A stretch of DNA of 64,000 bases, taken from an uncultured Chloroflexus sp. (GTDB lineage: Bacteria; Chloroflexota; Chloroflexia; Chloroflexales; Chloroflexaceae). The stretch lies in contig NZ_CAKZNK010000095.1 in assembly GCF_937129525.1 (NCBI RefSeq), positions 1-64,000 of the forward strand, in the 5' to 3' direction. Below the pieces are notes generated by a model that did no database searches, was not told the DNA's origin, and saw only the letters and a list, made by a program, of their open reading frames with translations. Of the stretch, positions 1 to 7,829 are shown piece after piece. Position numbers and translations under genes: made by a program. The number at the start of each line of letters is the position of its first letter. Positions within the stretch are counted from its first letter, which is position 1.

Positions 1-7
1 TGTATAG

Positions 8-13
8 TATAAT
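8..13 (+). promoter_or_regulatory. -10 element of the first dehydrogenase gene
   Basis: A perfect TATAAT lies just inside the left edge. The start point would be near base 20, giving a leader of about 29 nt if translation begins at base 49. The -35 region is outside the window. Confidence 0.45.
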
Positions 14-48
14 AGACTTCGCTAATGCGAAAACCAAAAGTTTGCCGT

Positions 49-993
49 ATGCGCGCAATTGTTTTTGATAACCAACTGCAGTTCAGAGCAGATTATCCCG
101 AACCTCAACGCCAACCGGGTGAAGCGCTCATTCGCCCCCATCTCGTTGGTATTTGCAACACTGACCTGGAAATCACTCGCGGTTACATGAATTTCCGCGG
201 CGTCCTCGGTCACGAGTTCGTTGGCACAGTGATCGAGAGTGACAATCCGGCCTGGATAGGTCAGCGGGTAGTTGGTGAAATCAACGCTGCTTGCCGCCGG
301 TGCCCAACATGCCTGCGCGGTGATGAAAGTCACTGCCCACAGCGCACAACCCTTGGCATTGACCGACGCGACGGCGCAATGGCCGATTTATTCACGCTGC
401 CTGAGTCGTGTCTGCACGCCGTGCCGACAACAGTGAGCGACGAAGCGGCAGTCTTTACCGAACCTCTCGCTGCGGCGCTAGAGATTGTGCAACAGAGTCA
501 CATTCATCCAACCGATCGCGTCGCTGTCGTTGGCGACGGCAAACTCGGCGCGATGATCGCACAGGTGTTACGGTTGACCGGCTGCGATCTGACTCTGGTT
601 GGGCGCCATCCCGAACGGTGGGAACTGTACCGCCGACAAGGTGTCACATGCGTAACGGTTTCTGAACTAACCGCCAACCAGTTTGATATTGTGATTGATT
701 GTACCGGCAATCCGGCTGGGCTGGCAACTGCCCGGCAACTGGTTCGTCCGCGCGGTCGCCTGGTTCTCAAGAGCACATTTGCCGCCGAGGCACGCCTGAA
801 TCTGAGCATGCTGGTGGTTGATGAAATCCAACTGATCGGCTCGCGTTGCGGCCCATTCGCTCCGGCGCTACGCTTGCTCGAACGCGGCTTGATCGAAACC
901 GAATCTCTGATCAGTGCTCGTTACCCGCTTGATGCGGGCATGCATGCATTTGCCGTTGCGCCTGGTCAGCTCAAGGTTTTGCTCTGTGTCTGA
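49..993 (+). CDS. Zinc-dependent MDR-family alcohol dehydrogenase
   Basis: Medium-chain dehydrogenase/reductase of 314 residues, predicted to oxidise an alcohol or polyol with NAD(P). The N-terminal GroES-like domain carries likely catalytic zinc ligands Cys36, His55/Glu56 and Glu138. A structural-zinc lobe has Cys82, Cys85, Cys88 and Cys96 in the classic CxxCxxCx7C spacing. The Rossmann nucleotide loop GDGKLG is near residues 162-167. An in-frame ATG at base 25 would add eight residues, but family members normally begin at the MRAIVFDN segment, so I chose base 49; neither start has a good ribosome binding site. Its last 8 bases overlap the next gene, implying co-transcription. The substrate cannot be told from sequence. 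Confidence 0.88.
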   Translation: MRAIVFDNQLQFRADYPEPQRQPGEALIRPHLVGICNTDLEITRGYMNFRGVLGHEFVGTVIESDNPAWIGQRVVGEINAACRRCPTCLRGDESHCPQRTTLGIDRRDGAMADLFTLPESCLHAVPTTVSDEAAVFTEPLAAALEIVQQSHIHPTDRVAVVGDGKLGAMIAQVLRLTGCDLTLVGRHPERWELYRRQGVTCVTVSELTANQFDIVIDCTGNPAGLATARQLVRPRGRLVLKSTFAAEARLNLSMLVVDEIQLIGSRCGPFAPALRLLERGLIETESLISARYPLDAGMHAFAVAPGQLKVLLCV

Positions 994-1927
994 ACCATTC
1001 CATAAACCGACGGTCCTGATTGCCGATGATGAGCCAAACCTGCGCTTCCTGCTCAGCAATGCGCTGGCGCAAGCCGGATTTGACGTGCTTGCGGCAGAAG
1101 ATGGGCTTGATCTGATCCGGATTGCTCAGGAAGAGATGCCTGATGTGATCTTGATCGATCTTATGTTGCCCGGTATCGATGGCTATGAGGCGATACGTCA
1201 GCTTCGCAATGACACCCGCACGGCTCACCTGCCGATTATCATTGTTACTGCGCGCACCAACCCCGCCGATGTGGTGATCGGTTTCGACTCCGGCGCTGAT
1301 GATTATGTCACTAAACCATTCAATGAAGCCGAGTTGATTGCCCGCATCCGCTCGTTGCTACGTCGCACTGCGCAACGTCCGGTGCGCAATCCACTGACCG
1401 GCTTGCCCGGCAATCTGTTGATCAGCGAAGAGATTCGCTATCGCCTGCAACGCGGCGAAGCGTTTGTGCTGCTCTACATCGACCTGAATGACTTTAAAGC
1501 ATTCAACGATGCTTACGGCTTTGCGCGCGGCGATCAGGCCATTCTGTTGCTGGCCAACATTTGCGAGCAGTCTCAACGACACTTCGCCTCACACCCAACC
1601 TTTCTCGGCCATATCGGTGGCGATGATTTCGTTATGCTTTGCCCAACCTCGATTGCTGCCGATCTGGCAATATGGATTGTCGATCAGTATGAGCAGGCTG
1701 CCAGGGCACTGTACGATGAGCGCGACCGCGAACAAGGATTCCTGATCGGGCACGACCGCGCCGGTAATTTACGCCAGATTTCAATTGGTGCAGTCGCTAT
1801 TGGCGGCGTCTCAAGTCATAACTATACGTCGGTTGAAGAGTTGTCGCGGGCTGCTGCTGATATGAAGCACGCGGCTAAAGTATTCGGTGTCAGCGCTGTG
1901 GTCATTGACCATGCGCGCTTGAAATGA
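986..1927 (+). CDS. Response regulator with degenerate GGDEF domain
   Basis: A 313-residue REC-GGDEF protein in the manner of PleD. The receiver domain (about 7-125) shows the acidic pair Asp14/Asp15, phosphoacceptor Asp58 in LIDLMLPG and conserved Lys110. The C-terminal GGDEF domain carries GGDDF at 211-215 in place of GG(D/E)EF, and no RxxD inhibitory site is seen five residues before it. It may therefore be a weak cyclase or a c-di-GMP or GTP sensor. The GTG at 986 is preferred because the receiver fold starts directly after it; an ATG at 914 would add 24 residues deep inside the upstream gene. No histidine kinase is adjacent on this strand. Confidence 0.85.
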   Translation: MSEPFHKPTVLIADDEPNLRFLLSNALAQAGFDVLAAEDGLDLIRIAQEEMPDVILIDLMLPGIDGYEAIRQLRNDTRTAHLPIIIVTARTNPADVVIGFDSGADDYVTKPFNEAELIARIRSLLRRTAQRPVRNPLTGLPGNLLISEEIRYRLQRGEAFVLLYIDLNDFKAFNDAYGFARGDQAILLLANICEQSQRHFASHPTFLGHIGGDDFVMLCPTSIAADLAIWIVDQYEQAARALYDERDREQGFLIGHDRAGNLRQISIGAVAIGGVSSHNYTSVEELSRAAADMKHAAKVFGVSAVVIDHARLK

Positions 1928-2111
1928 GCGCGCAATAACCGCAAAAACGGTCTCGATTTCCGAGCGAGTCAGGGTTTACCACGCGCGCCGTTGGTCAGAT
2001 CATCATTCCCAGAGTTTACCGGCACAATAACCGAGCCTTTCATTGCCGTAATGTAAGCCATTCTCTTTTTCATACGCTTGCTGTCATAGAGTTACGTTCA
2101 TTGCTCAGCGC

Positions 2112-2139
2112 TTGAAATATCGGCAAAACTGCTTACAAT
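2112..2139 (+). promoter_or_regulatory. Sigma70-type promoter of the TPR operon
   Basis: TTGAAA (2112-2117) and TACAAT (2134-2139) are separated by 16 bp. The predicted start point near 2146 leaves about 34 nt of leader before the ATG at 2180. The rest of the 1928-2179 gap shows no other feature. Confidence 0.5.
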
Positions 2140-2179
2140 TAAGATGCAATGTCGTAGGTTGTGGGCAAGGAGCACCATC

Positions 2180-5100
2180 ATGCGCTGGTCCTGGCGACGA
2201 GGACAGGTGGAACCTTATATTGATCAGCAAACCGATCGCCCCAAATGGTATCGACGCCTGCATCGCTGGCAATGGCTCTTGCTCATGTTGGCGCTGATCG
2301 GTGTTGTAATCAGCCTTGTTGTCCTGCTCCAACCATCCGAACCTCGCTTTGTGATTGCAATTGCGCCGTTTGCCGATCAAGATGGGCGCACCGGCCAGCA
2401 GATTGCCGGCGCGCTAGCGCGCCAGCTTCGCGCGCAAGGTAGCAATCTGATACAGGTTCTGAGCGCGGAAACCCGACCGGGCAGTAAAGCTGATGCCCTG
2501 GTTCTGGCCCAACAATTAAATGTCGATCTCCTGGTTTGGGGTGAAGTTACGCCCGGTGGCGTGCTTGATAGCGCCAGCTTGCGCCCTCACTTGATTTACA
2601 CGCCGCGCAATCTTGACATCACGCAGGCGTGGCACAACTTCGCGCCACGCTTTGCCATGCCGCAAAGCTTTACGATCAGCGCAGCGCCGATAAATGGCCA
2701 AGCAGTTCTCATCCCTTACTTACTTGCTCTAACCGCCTATCATCACGGCGAAGCAGATCTGGCGCTTGATCAGTTTCAACGACTGCTAGAGGTTCATCCG
2801 CAATTGAATCCCCTCTTGCCACAATTATTGCAGGGTAACCTGCTGTGGGCCCGCGGATGGTATACGGCGGCAGCAACGGAATATCAAGCAGCGCTCGCGA
2901 CGGCAACTGAGGAGCGAGCGCTGATCACAAACAATCTTGGCGCTATCCTGTTCGATGCCCGCGATCCCGCAGCGCCAAACTATTTCGCCGAAGCTATCGA
3001 TTTGCTCGATGGTCGCGATCTCGGCCAGTTGCGGGTTAATCTGGCGCTCTGGGCCTTGCGCGAACAGCGTACACGCGATGCAGTATCCGATCTCGAACAG
3101 GCGCGAAACCTGTTGCCGGCTCATCCAGAACTGGAAATCATTCTTGCCACTGCCTACCGCGAGAGTGGTCGCCTCTCAGACGCCGCCACTGCCCTGGAAC
3201 GGGCCGCGCAGTTGAAGAGTATGTTCCTCAACCGCGTGCCGCAGGCATTCCGCCCGGCAGTTGAGACGCGCCTGGAAGCACTTTTGTTTGAAGAGCGTGC
3301 CCTGGTCACATTTGAACGCTTGCTTCCGCTTTCTGGTCCCCTCTACTGGTCGATTGAAGCGGCTGAGCCGCTGCCTGCGGCTGATAGTGTGCGCCAGGCC
3401 CGCGACAATCTACGCACCGCGACCGAATATATGGCTCGCTCGATCAATTTCTGGCGGCAAAGAGCTGCCAGCGAAGCAGCCATTTTTCCCGGTGCCGGCC
3501 TGATGTCTACCGGGCAGGCCGAACGCAGCGAAGAGCTTGCCAATCGCCAACGCATTGAGCTGGCCTTGATCGAGGCAACCCTGCAAGCCGCGACGGGGAA
3601 CCAGGCTTCTAGCTCACCAAACCGGTGGCTGGCCGCGCTCTTTGGCGCGACGAGTGCCGATAATACAACGGTTGCTACGCTGCAACAGTTGCGTGAACAA
3701 TTGCCCGACGATGTGCCACTGTTGCTAACGCTCGGATTTGCGCTGCGCGTTGACGGTCAGCTCGATCAGGCTGAGCAGATCTACCGGCAAGTGATTGAAC
3801 TGGCGCCACAGCTTCCCGATGGGTATGTCGGTGTCGGCAAGATAGCGATGTCTCGTAACGATCAGGCCGGCGCGCAAGCGTCGTGGCAGATGGCGCTGGA
3901 ACGCAATCAAGCCTTCTTTCCCGCTCACCTGGCGTTAGCGCGTCTTGCCGAAAGCGCCAGCGACTGGTCAACGGCAATTACGCACTGGCGCGCGCTGACA
4001 AACTGGCAGGAAACCCCGTATACCATTGTGAATCTGAGTCGGGTATTGCGTCGCAGTGGTGTAAGCGGGTTCGCCGAAGCTGAACGGCTGCTCGTTCCCC
4101 TGGCAACTACCGAAGCCGAAGCAGCTATCGAACTGGCCCGTCTTTACAATGACGCTGGCTATCCAGCCGAAGCTGCCGCTGTATACCGAGATGCGTTGAC
4201 CCTTGCGCCCCGTTCGACTGTTGCTGCGTTCGAGCTTGGCGAGACGTATCTCAAACTCAACGACCTGACCGCCGCCGAGCAGATGTTGCGCCAGGCCCTT
4301 TCGTTCGACGAGCGGAATCTCGATGCGCGCATGCGATTAGCTGAGCTGTACGAAGGTCCGCTCAATCGGCCCGACCGCGCGGTCGAACAATACCGGATTG
4401 CGCTTGGGCAAGGTATTGATGATCCCGACCGCCTGATAATGATTGGGCAGGCTGCGCTCAACGTCGATGCCGCGACCGTGGCCATTCAGGCCCTTGAGCG
4501 CGCTCTAAATCTGCGCCCTGAATCGGTTACTGCCCAACAGTTGCTCGCCCGCGCCTATCTGGCCGGTAATCGGGTTGAGGCCGCCGCCCAAACCGCCCGC
4601 CGGGCCATCGAACAGACGGCTAACCGCGCCGACTCTGAAGCGATCGCAGCCCGCACCAACGCGCTCCTGACAATGGCCGAAATTGCCCGCCGCCGTAATG
4701 ATGAGACAGCGGCTGATGAATTCTACCGCCAGGCCATCGCAACCGATCCACGGTCAGTTGCCGCGCATATCGGTCTGGGTGAACTCACCGCCGGGCAAGG
4801 CAACTGGGGGGTCGCGCTCGGCTACTTTGAGACCGCAGTCAATCTACCCGGTGGCGAGACCAACCCGACTGCTCAATTCTGGCTGGGCGAGGCGTTGCTC
4901 CGCAATGGTCAGCTTGCCCGCGCCATGGCCGCATACCAACGCGCGCTCGAGCTACAACCTCAATATCCCGGCGCGCTGCTGGGCCTGGCGCAAACGCAAT
5001 ACGCTTTGGGCCGGGCCGATGAAGCCCTGGAAACCGTCGATCAAGCGCTACGCCAGGAAAGTAACTTCGCCGAAGCCCATCTTTTCCGCGGGAAACTGCT

Positions 5101-5521
5101 ACAAGAGGCCGGTCGCTTCAACGAGGCCCGCGCCGCATACGATGCCGCCATCAGCGCCAATGATCGTATCGCCGAGAGTTTCTACCGCCGGGCACTGCTG
5201 GCAATTCGCGCCAATGATTATGATCAGGCAATCCGTGACCTGAACCGGGCCATTGCCCTGCAACCAAATTTTCCTGAAGCCCATTACTGGCTTGGCCGCG
5301 CCTACTACGCTCAAGGCCGCACCGAGAACGCTTCGCAGGCAATCCGCCAGGCTATTGCCCTCAATGCAGATTACAGCGAAGCCATCTTTTACAGTGGTTT
5401 GATCGCCGAAGACCAAGCCAATCTTCTCGCTGCTCGTGAAGCATATCAGACTCTGATCAGTCGTGAACCAACCAGTGAATGGGGGCAACGCGCTCGCGCT
5501 CAACTTGAACGCCTGCCATGA
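2180..5521 (+). CDS. Large membrane-anchored TPR protein
   Basis: A 1113-residue protein with a short cytoplasmic N-terminus, one hydrophobic segment at about 32-51 and a long extracytoplasmic part. Residues about 57-150 form a small alpha/beta region (FVIAIAPFAD..., then a Leu-Val-Trp-Gly strand) reminiscent of the TolB/CsgG/FlgO-type domain found before TPR arrays. The rest is more than 15 tetratricopeptide repeats, best conserved at the C-terminus (for example AEAHLFRGKLL and PEAHYWLGRAYY). It is probably a scaffold. The ATG at 2180 is chosen because AAGGAG lies 8 nt upstream; the ATG at 2144 has none. The stop overlaps the next start as ATGA, so expression is coupled. Confidence 0.85.
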   Translation: MRWSWRRGQVEPYIDQQTDRPKWYRRLHRWQWLLLMLALIGVVISLVVLLQPSEPRFVIAIAPFADQDGRTGQQIAGALARQLRAQGSNLIQVLSAETRPGSKADALVLAQQLNVDLLVWGEVTPGGVLDSASLRPHLIYTPRNLDITQAWHNFAPRFAMPQSFTISAAPINGQAVLIPYLLALTAYHHGEADLALDQFQRLLEVHPQLNPLLPQLLQGNLLWARGWYTAAATEYQAALATATEERALITNNLGAILFDARDPAAPNYFAEAIDLLDGRDLGQLRVNLALWALREQRTRDAVSDLEQARNLLPAHPELEIILATAYRESGRLSDAATALERAAQLKSMFLNRVPQAFRPAVETRLEALLFEERALVTFERLLPLSGPLYWSIEAAEPLPAADSVRQARDNLRTATEYMARSINFWRQRAASEAAIFPGAGLMSTGQAERSEELANRQRIELALIEATLQAATGNQASSSPNRWLAALFGATSADNTTVATLQQLREQLPDDVPLLLTLGFALRVDGQLDQAEQIYRQVIELAPQLPDGYVGVGKIAMSRNDQAGAQASWQMALERNQAFFPAHLALARLAESASDWSTAITHWRALTNWQETPYTIVNLSRVLRRSGVSGFAEAERLLVPLATTEAEAAIELARLYNDAGYPAEAAAVYRDALTLAPRSTVAAFELGETYLKLNDLTAAEQMLRQALSFDERNLDARMRLAELYEGPLNRPDRAVEQYRIALGQGIDDPDRLIMIGQAALNVDAATVAIQALERALNLRPESVTAQQLLARAYLAGNRVEAAAQTARRAIEQTANRADSEAIAARTNALLTMAEIARRRNDETAADEFYRQAIATDPRSVAAHIGLGELTAGQGNWGVALGYFETAVNLPGGETNPTAQFWLGEALLRNGQLARAMAAYQRALELQPQYPGALLGLAQTQYALGRADEALETVDQALRQESNFAEAHLFRGKLLQEAGRFNEARAAYDAAISANDRIAESFYRRALLAIRANDYDQAIRDLNRAIALQPNFPEAHYWLGRAYYAQGRTENASQAIRQAIALNADYSEAIFYSGLIAEDQANLLAAREAYQTLISREPTSEWGQRARAQLERLP

Positions 5522-6126
5522 ACACACTCCGTCAGTATCGGATTGCCTTGCAAATCTTCCAATCAAACCGCCTGCGGCGCGATTATCAAGATTTGTCGGA
5601 AATACCTGAGTACGAGCCGCTCGGCGAGTTCTTCTTCAACGAAATGTACGGCCCGCGCGACTTCAGCCAGCGCGATCAAGAAGGTCGCCGGTTACAGCAC
5701 TTTCTCGGCATGCTGCCCGGTGTGCATCTGCGCGATCTGGAAGAGGTGCTGGAATTGCTCGATCTCACCTACCAGCTCGATGACGATCTGGCTCGACTGA
5801 TGCAGGCCGCGCAGGTTGGCACCGATTTTGATGAAACCACCTACGAACACTTCTACCGGCTGGCCGACCGGTATGACGAACGCTTGCGCCAGCTCACGCT
5901 GATCAGGAGTTCGTTGTACAATGTCTTCCGACTATCGCGTTCGTCAATGCTTGGCATGGCCTTGCGCCGATCGCATTTCATTGCCCGCCTTGCCGGTATC
6001 GGTCACGTGCATACGTTCCTTCGACGTGGCTATGAAGCTTTGCAACATCTTGCCGCCATCGATCATTTCGCCGAAACGATCTATCAACGCGAGCTTGATC
6101 GGCTCAATCGTATCTATCAACGATGA
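5518..6126 (+). CDS. FFLEELY-motif-like protein of unknown function
   Basis: A 202-residue, highly charged, mainly helical soluble protein with no signal peptide. Residues about 37-50 read EFFFNEMYGPRDFSQRD, resembling the signature of the uncharacterised bacterial FFLEELY-motif family (FFLEELYGPRDFS-type). No catalytic motif is evident. It overlaps both neighbours by ATGA (5518-5521 and 6123-6126), so it is translated with a TPR membrane protein and a SUMF1-domain protein. That arrangement suggests a partner or adaptor in one complex, which is inference. The family assignment is from memory of the motif. Confidence 0.7.
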   Translation: MNTLRQYRIALQIFQSNRLRRDYQDLSEIPEYEPLGEFFFNEMYGPRDFSQRDQEGRRLQHFLGMLPGVHLRDLEEVLELLDLTYQLDDDLARLMQAAQVGTDFDETTYEHFYRLADRYDERLRQLTLIRSSLYNVFRLSRSSMLGMALRRSHFIARLAGIGHVHTFLRRGYEALQHLAAIDHFAETIYQRELDRLNRIYQR

Positions 6127-6932
6127 AGCACATATCTGAACTGTTGCCAGTCATTGTGTTGATTCCCGGCCAGACCTTTCTCATGGGCACCCCCGCGCGC
6201 GAGACCAGCGCTCTCGCGCGCCGCTATGGCGGCACCCGCGAGAGCTACCACGAAGAGACTCCACAACACGAGGTGACAGTGCCGGCTTTCGCGATTGCAC
6301 AGACTCCATTGAGCGCCGCACTCTATGCCTGTGCCGTCGCCGCCGGCGCCGTGCCGCCACCACCGATCTGGCGCGGCCCGCAACCTCCGCCTCATCTGTC
6401 CGATCTGCCGGTGACCGATATCACCTGGCACGAAGCGCGCGCCTTTTGCGCCTGGCTGAATCGGCAGCCCGATCTCGCCCTATGCCTGGTCGATAGTAAC
6501 GGACAACCCCTGCCACCGCCATCGCATCTCCACTTTCGCCTGCCTGCCGAGGCCGAATGGGAACTCGCTGCGCGCGGTATTGATGGCCGTCGTTTCCCAT
6601 GGGGCGATACGTTCAGTCCTGAGCTGGCTAATACCCGTGAAAGCGGTCGCGCTGCGCCAAATCCACCCGGCGTCTACCGCAACGGACGCAGCCCATTCGG
6701 GATCGAGGATATGGCCGGCAATGTCTGGGAATGGACATCCTCGCTCGATCGACCATACCCATATCGGGCTGATGATGGACGCGAAGACCCCGCCGCGCCG
6801 GGACGACGGATTCTGCGCGGCGGTTGCTACGCCAACCCGCAAGGCTACGCTCGTTGCGCTTGCCGGTTTCGCTTGCAGCCAACAATGCGCAATCAGTTTT
6901 TGGGAATGCGATTAGCATTGAGTATTTCTTGA
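6123..6932 (+). CDS. SUMF1/formylglycine-generating-enzyme-like domain protein
   Basis: A 269-residue protein made of one SUMF1 (C-type-lectin-like) fold. Hallmarks in order: FLMGTPARE, PQHEVTVPAFAI, PVTDITWHEARAFCAWLN, FRLPAEAEWELAARG, DMAGNVWEWT and RILRGGCYANP, ending in FLGMRLALS. True formylglycine-generating enzymes carry a CxxxxC copper pair after the GG of this last motif. Here the cysteines are in GGCYANPQGYARCAC, wrongly spaced, so FGE activity is unlikely; a ligand-binding or iron-dependent role is possible. It has no signal peptide. The start overlaps the preceding stop by ATGA. Confidence 0.85.
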   Translation: MKHISELLPVIVLIPGQTFLMGTPARETSALARRYGGTRESYHEETPQHEVTVPAFAIAQTPLSAALYACAVAAGAVPPPPIWRGPQPPPHLSDLPVTDITWHEARAFCAWLNRQPDLALCLVDSNGQPLPPPSHLHFRLPAEAEWELAARGIDGRRFPWGDTFSPELANTRESGRAAPNPPGVYRNGRSPFGIEDMAGNVWEWTSSLDRPYPYRADDGREDPAAPGRRILRGGCYANPQGYARCACRFRLQPTMRNQFLGMRLALSIS

Positions 6933-6988
6933 CACTATCGAATCTGCCAGTTTGACCAACATCGACTGTATAATAAGGAGTAACGGGT

Positions 6989-7828
6989 ATGACTCGCACC
7001 GGAGCGCCGAAACCGGGTCGTAATGACCCCTGCTACTGCGGCAGTGGCCGCAAATATAAAGACTGCCACTTGCGCCAGGAAGAGGAATGGCGTAGCCAGC
7101 AGTTACGGCTGCGCAACGCTCAGGATAGTCTACTTCAACGCATCCTGGCCATGGCGACCGATGCTGAGGCCGCAGATCTGCGCACAGCGTTCGACCGCTA
7201 CTGGAATGGACGCTATCAATTCGAGCAGTTGGCCGAGTTGAATGAACGCGAAGGCTATGGCGCCGACCGCTTTATGGTCTGGTTTGCCTTCGACTATCGC
7301 CAGAGCGATGGGCAGACTTTGGTGTCACGTCTCGCCAAGACCATCGACCAAAGCGACTTGCCACCGCTTGAGCGCCAATTGCTGCCACAATGGGTTGATG
7401 TGCGGCTTCGCCCTTACCGGGTTGAACGCCTGCGCCCCAATGCCGGCGCGAATCTGCGTGACCTGCTGACCGATGAACCGCTGATACTAGCCGATAGCCA
7501 TGCCTCGCTGCGGCTCGAGCTAGACGAAGTTATCGTTGGACATCTGGTACCGGTCGATACTCCACTCGGCGCCAATCAGTCCAACTACTATCTCGCCGGC
7601 CCGGCAGCGCACCTGACCCCCGATACTGCCGAACCGCTGCGCGCGTTTGCCGATATTCACCTGGCAGCATTTCGCCGCAATCATCCCGATGCCGGGTGGC
7701 TTGAACTGCTGCGCGAACGCTCTGAGATTTTCAGTCACTTTATCCTGATCTTGCCTACCGACAAGCCTGACCCAGAACGAATTCAGCGCTTCATCGCTGA
7801 AACGCGACAACAACTCCTTGGTGAGTAA
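6989..7828 (+). CDS. SEC-C motif protein
   Basis: A 279-residue protein with an N-terminal SEC-C zinc finger: Cys15, Cys17, Cys26 and His27 in DPCYCGSGRKYKDCH, the CxCx8CH pattern shared with the SecA C-terminus. The remainder (about 40-279) is an acidic alpha/beta region I do not recognise, shared with other long SEC-C proteins of unknown role. AAGGAG lies 8 nt before the ATG. It lies 56 bp after the SUMF1 gene in the same direction and may be the last gene of that operon. It ends one base before the convergent histidine kinase gene. Confidence 0.8.
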   Translation: MTRTGAPKPGRNDPCYCGSGRKYKDCHLRQEEEWRSQQLRLRNAQDSLLQRILAMATDAEAADLRTAFDRYWNGRYQFEQLAELNEREGYGADRFMVWFAFDYRQSDGQTLVSRLAKTIDQSDLPPLERQLLPQWVDVRLRPYRVERLRPNAGANLRDLLTDEPLILADSHASLRLELDEVIVGHLVPVDTPLGANQSNYYLAGPAAHLTPDTAEPLRAFADIHLAAFRRNHPDAGWLELLRERSEIFSHFILILPTDKPDPERIQRFIAETRQQLLGE

Positions 7829-7829
7829 G

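Noticed and set aside
5099-5566. 155-residue minus-strand frame inside the TPR gene
   Set aside because: It is a shadow of a well-supported coding frame with repeats, lacking any family motif.
6123-6932. Formylglycine-generating enzyme or EgtB/PvdO assignment
   Set aside because: The active-site CxxxxC of FGE is missing and there is no DinB-type domain or HxxxE iron site as in EgtB.
6952-6974. TTGACC and TATAAT before the SEC-C gene as a promoter
   Set aside because: The spacing is only 11 bp and the TATAAT overlaps the ribosome binding site region, so the transcript would start almost inside the gene.
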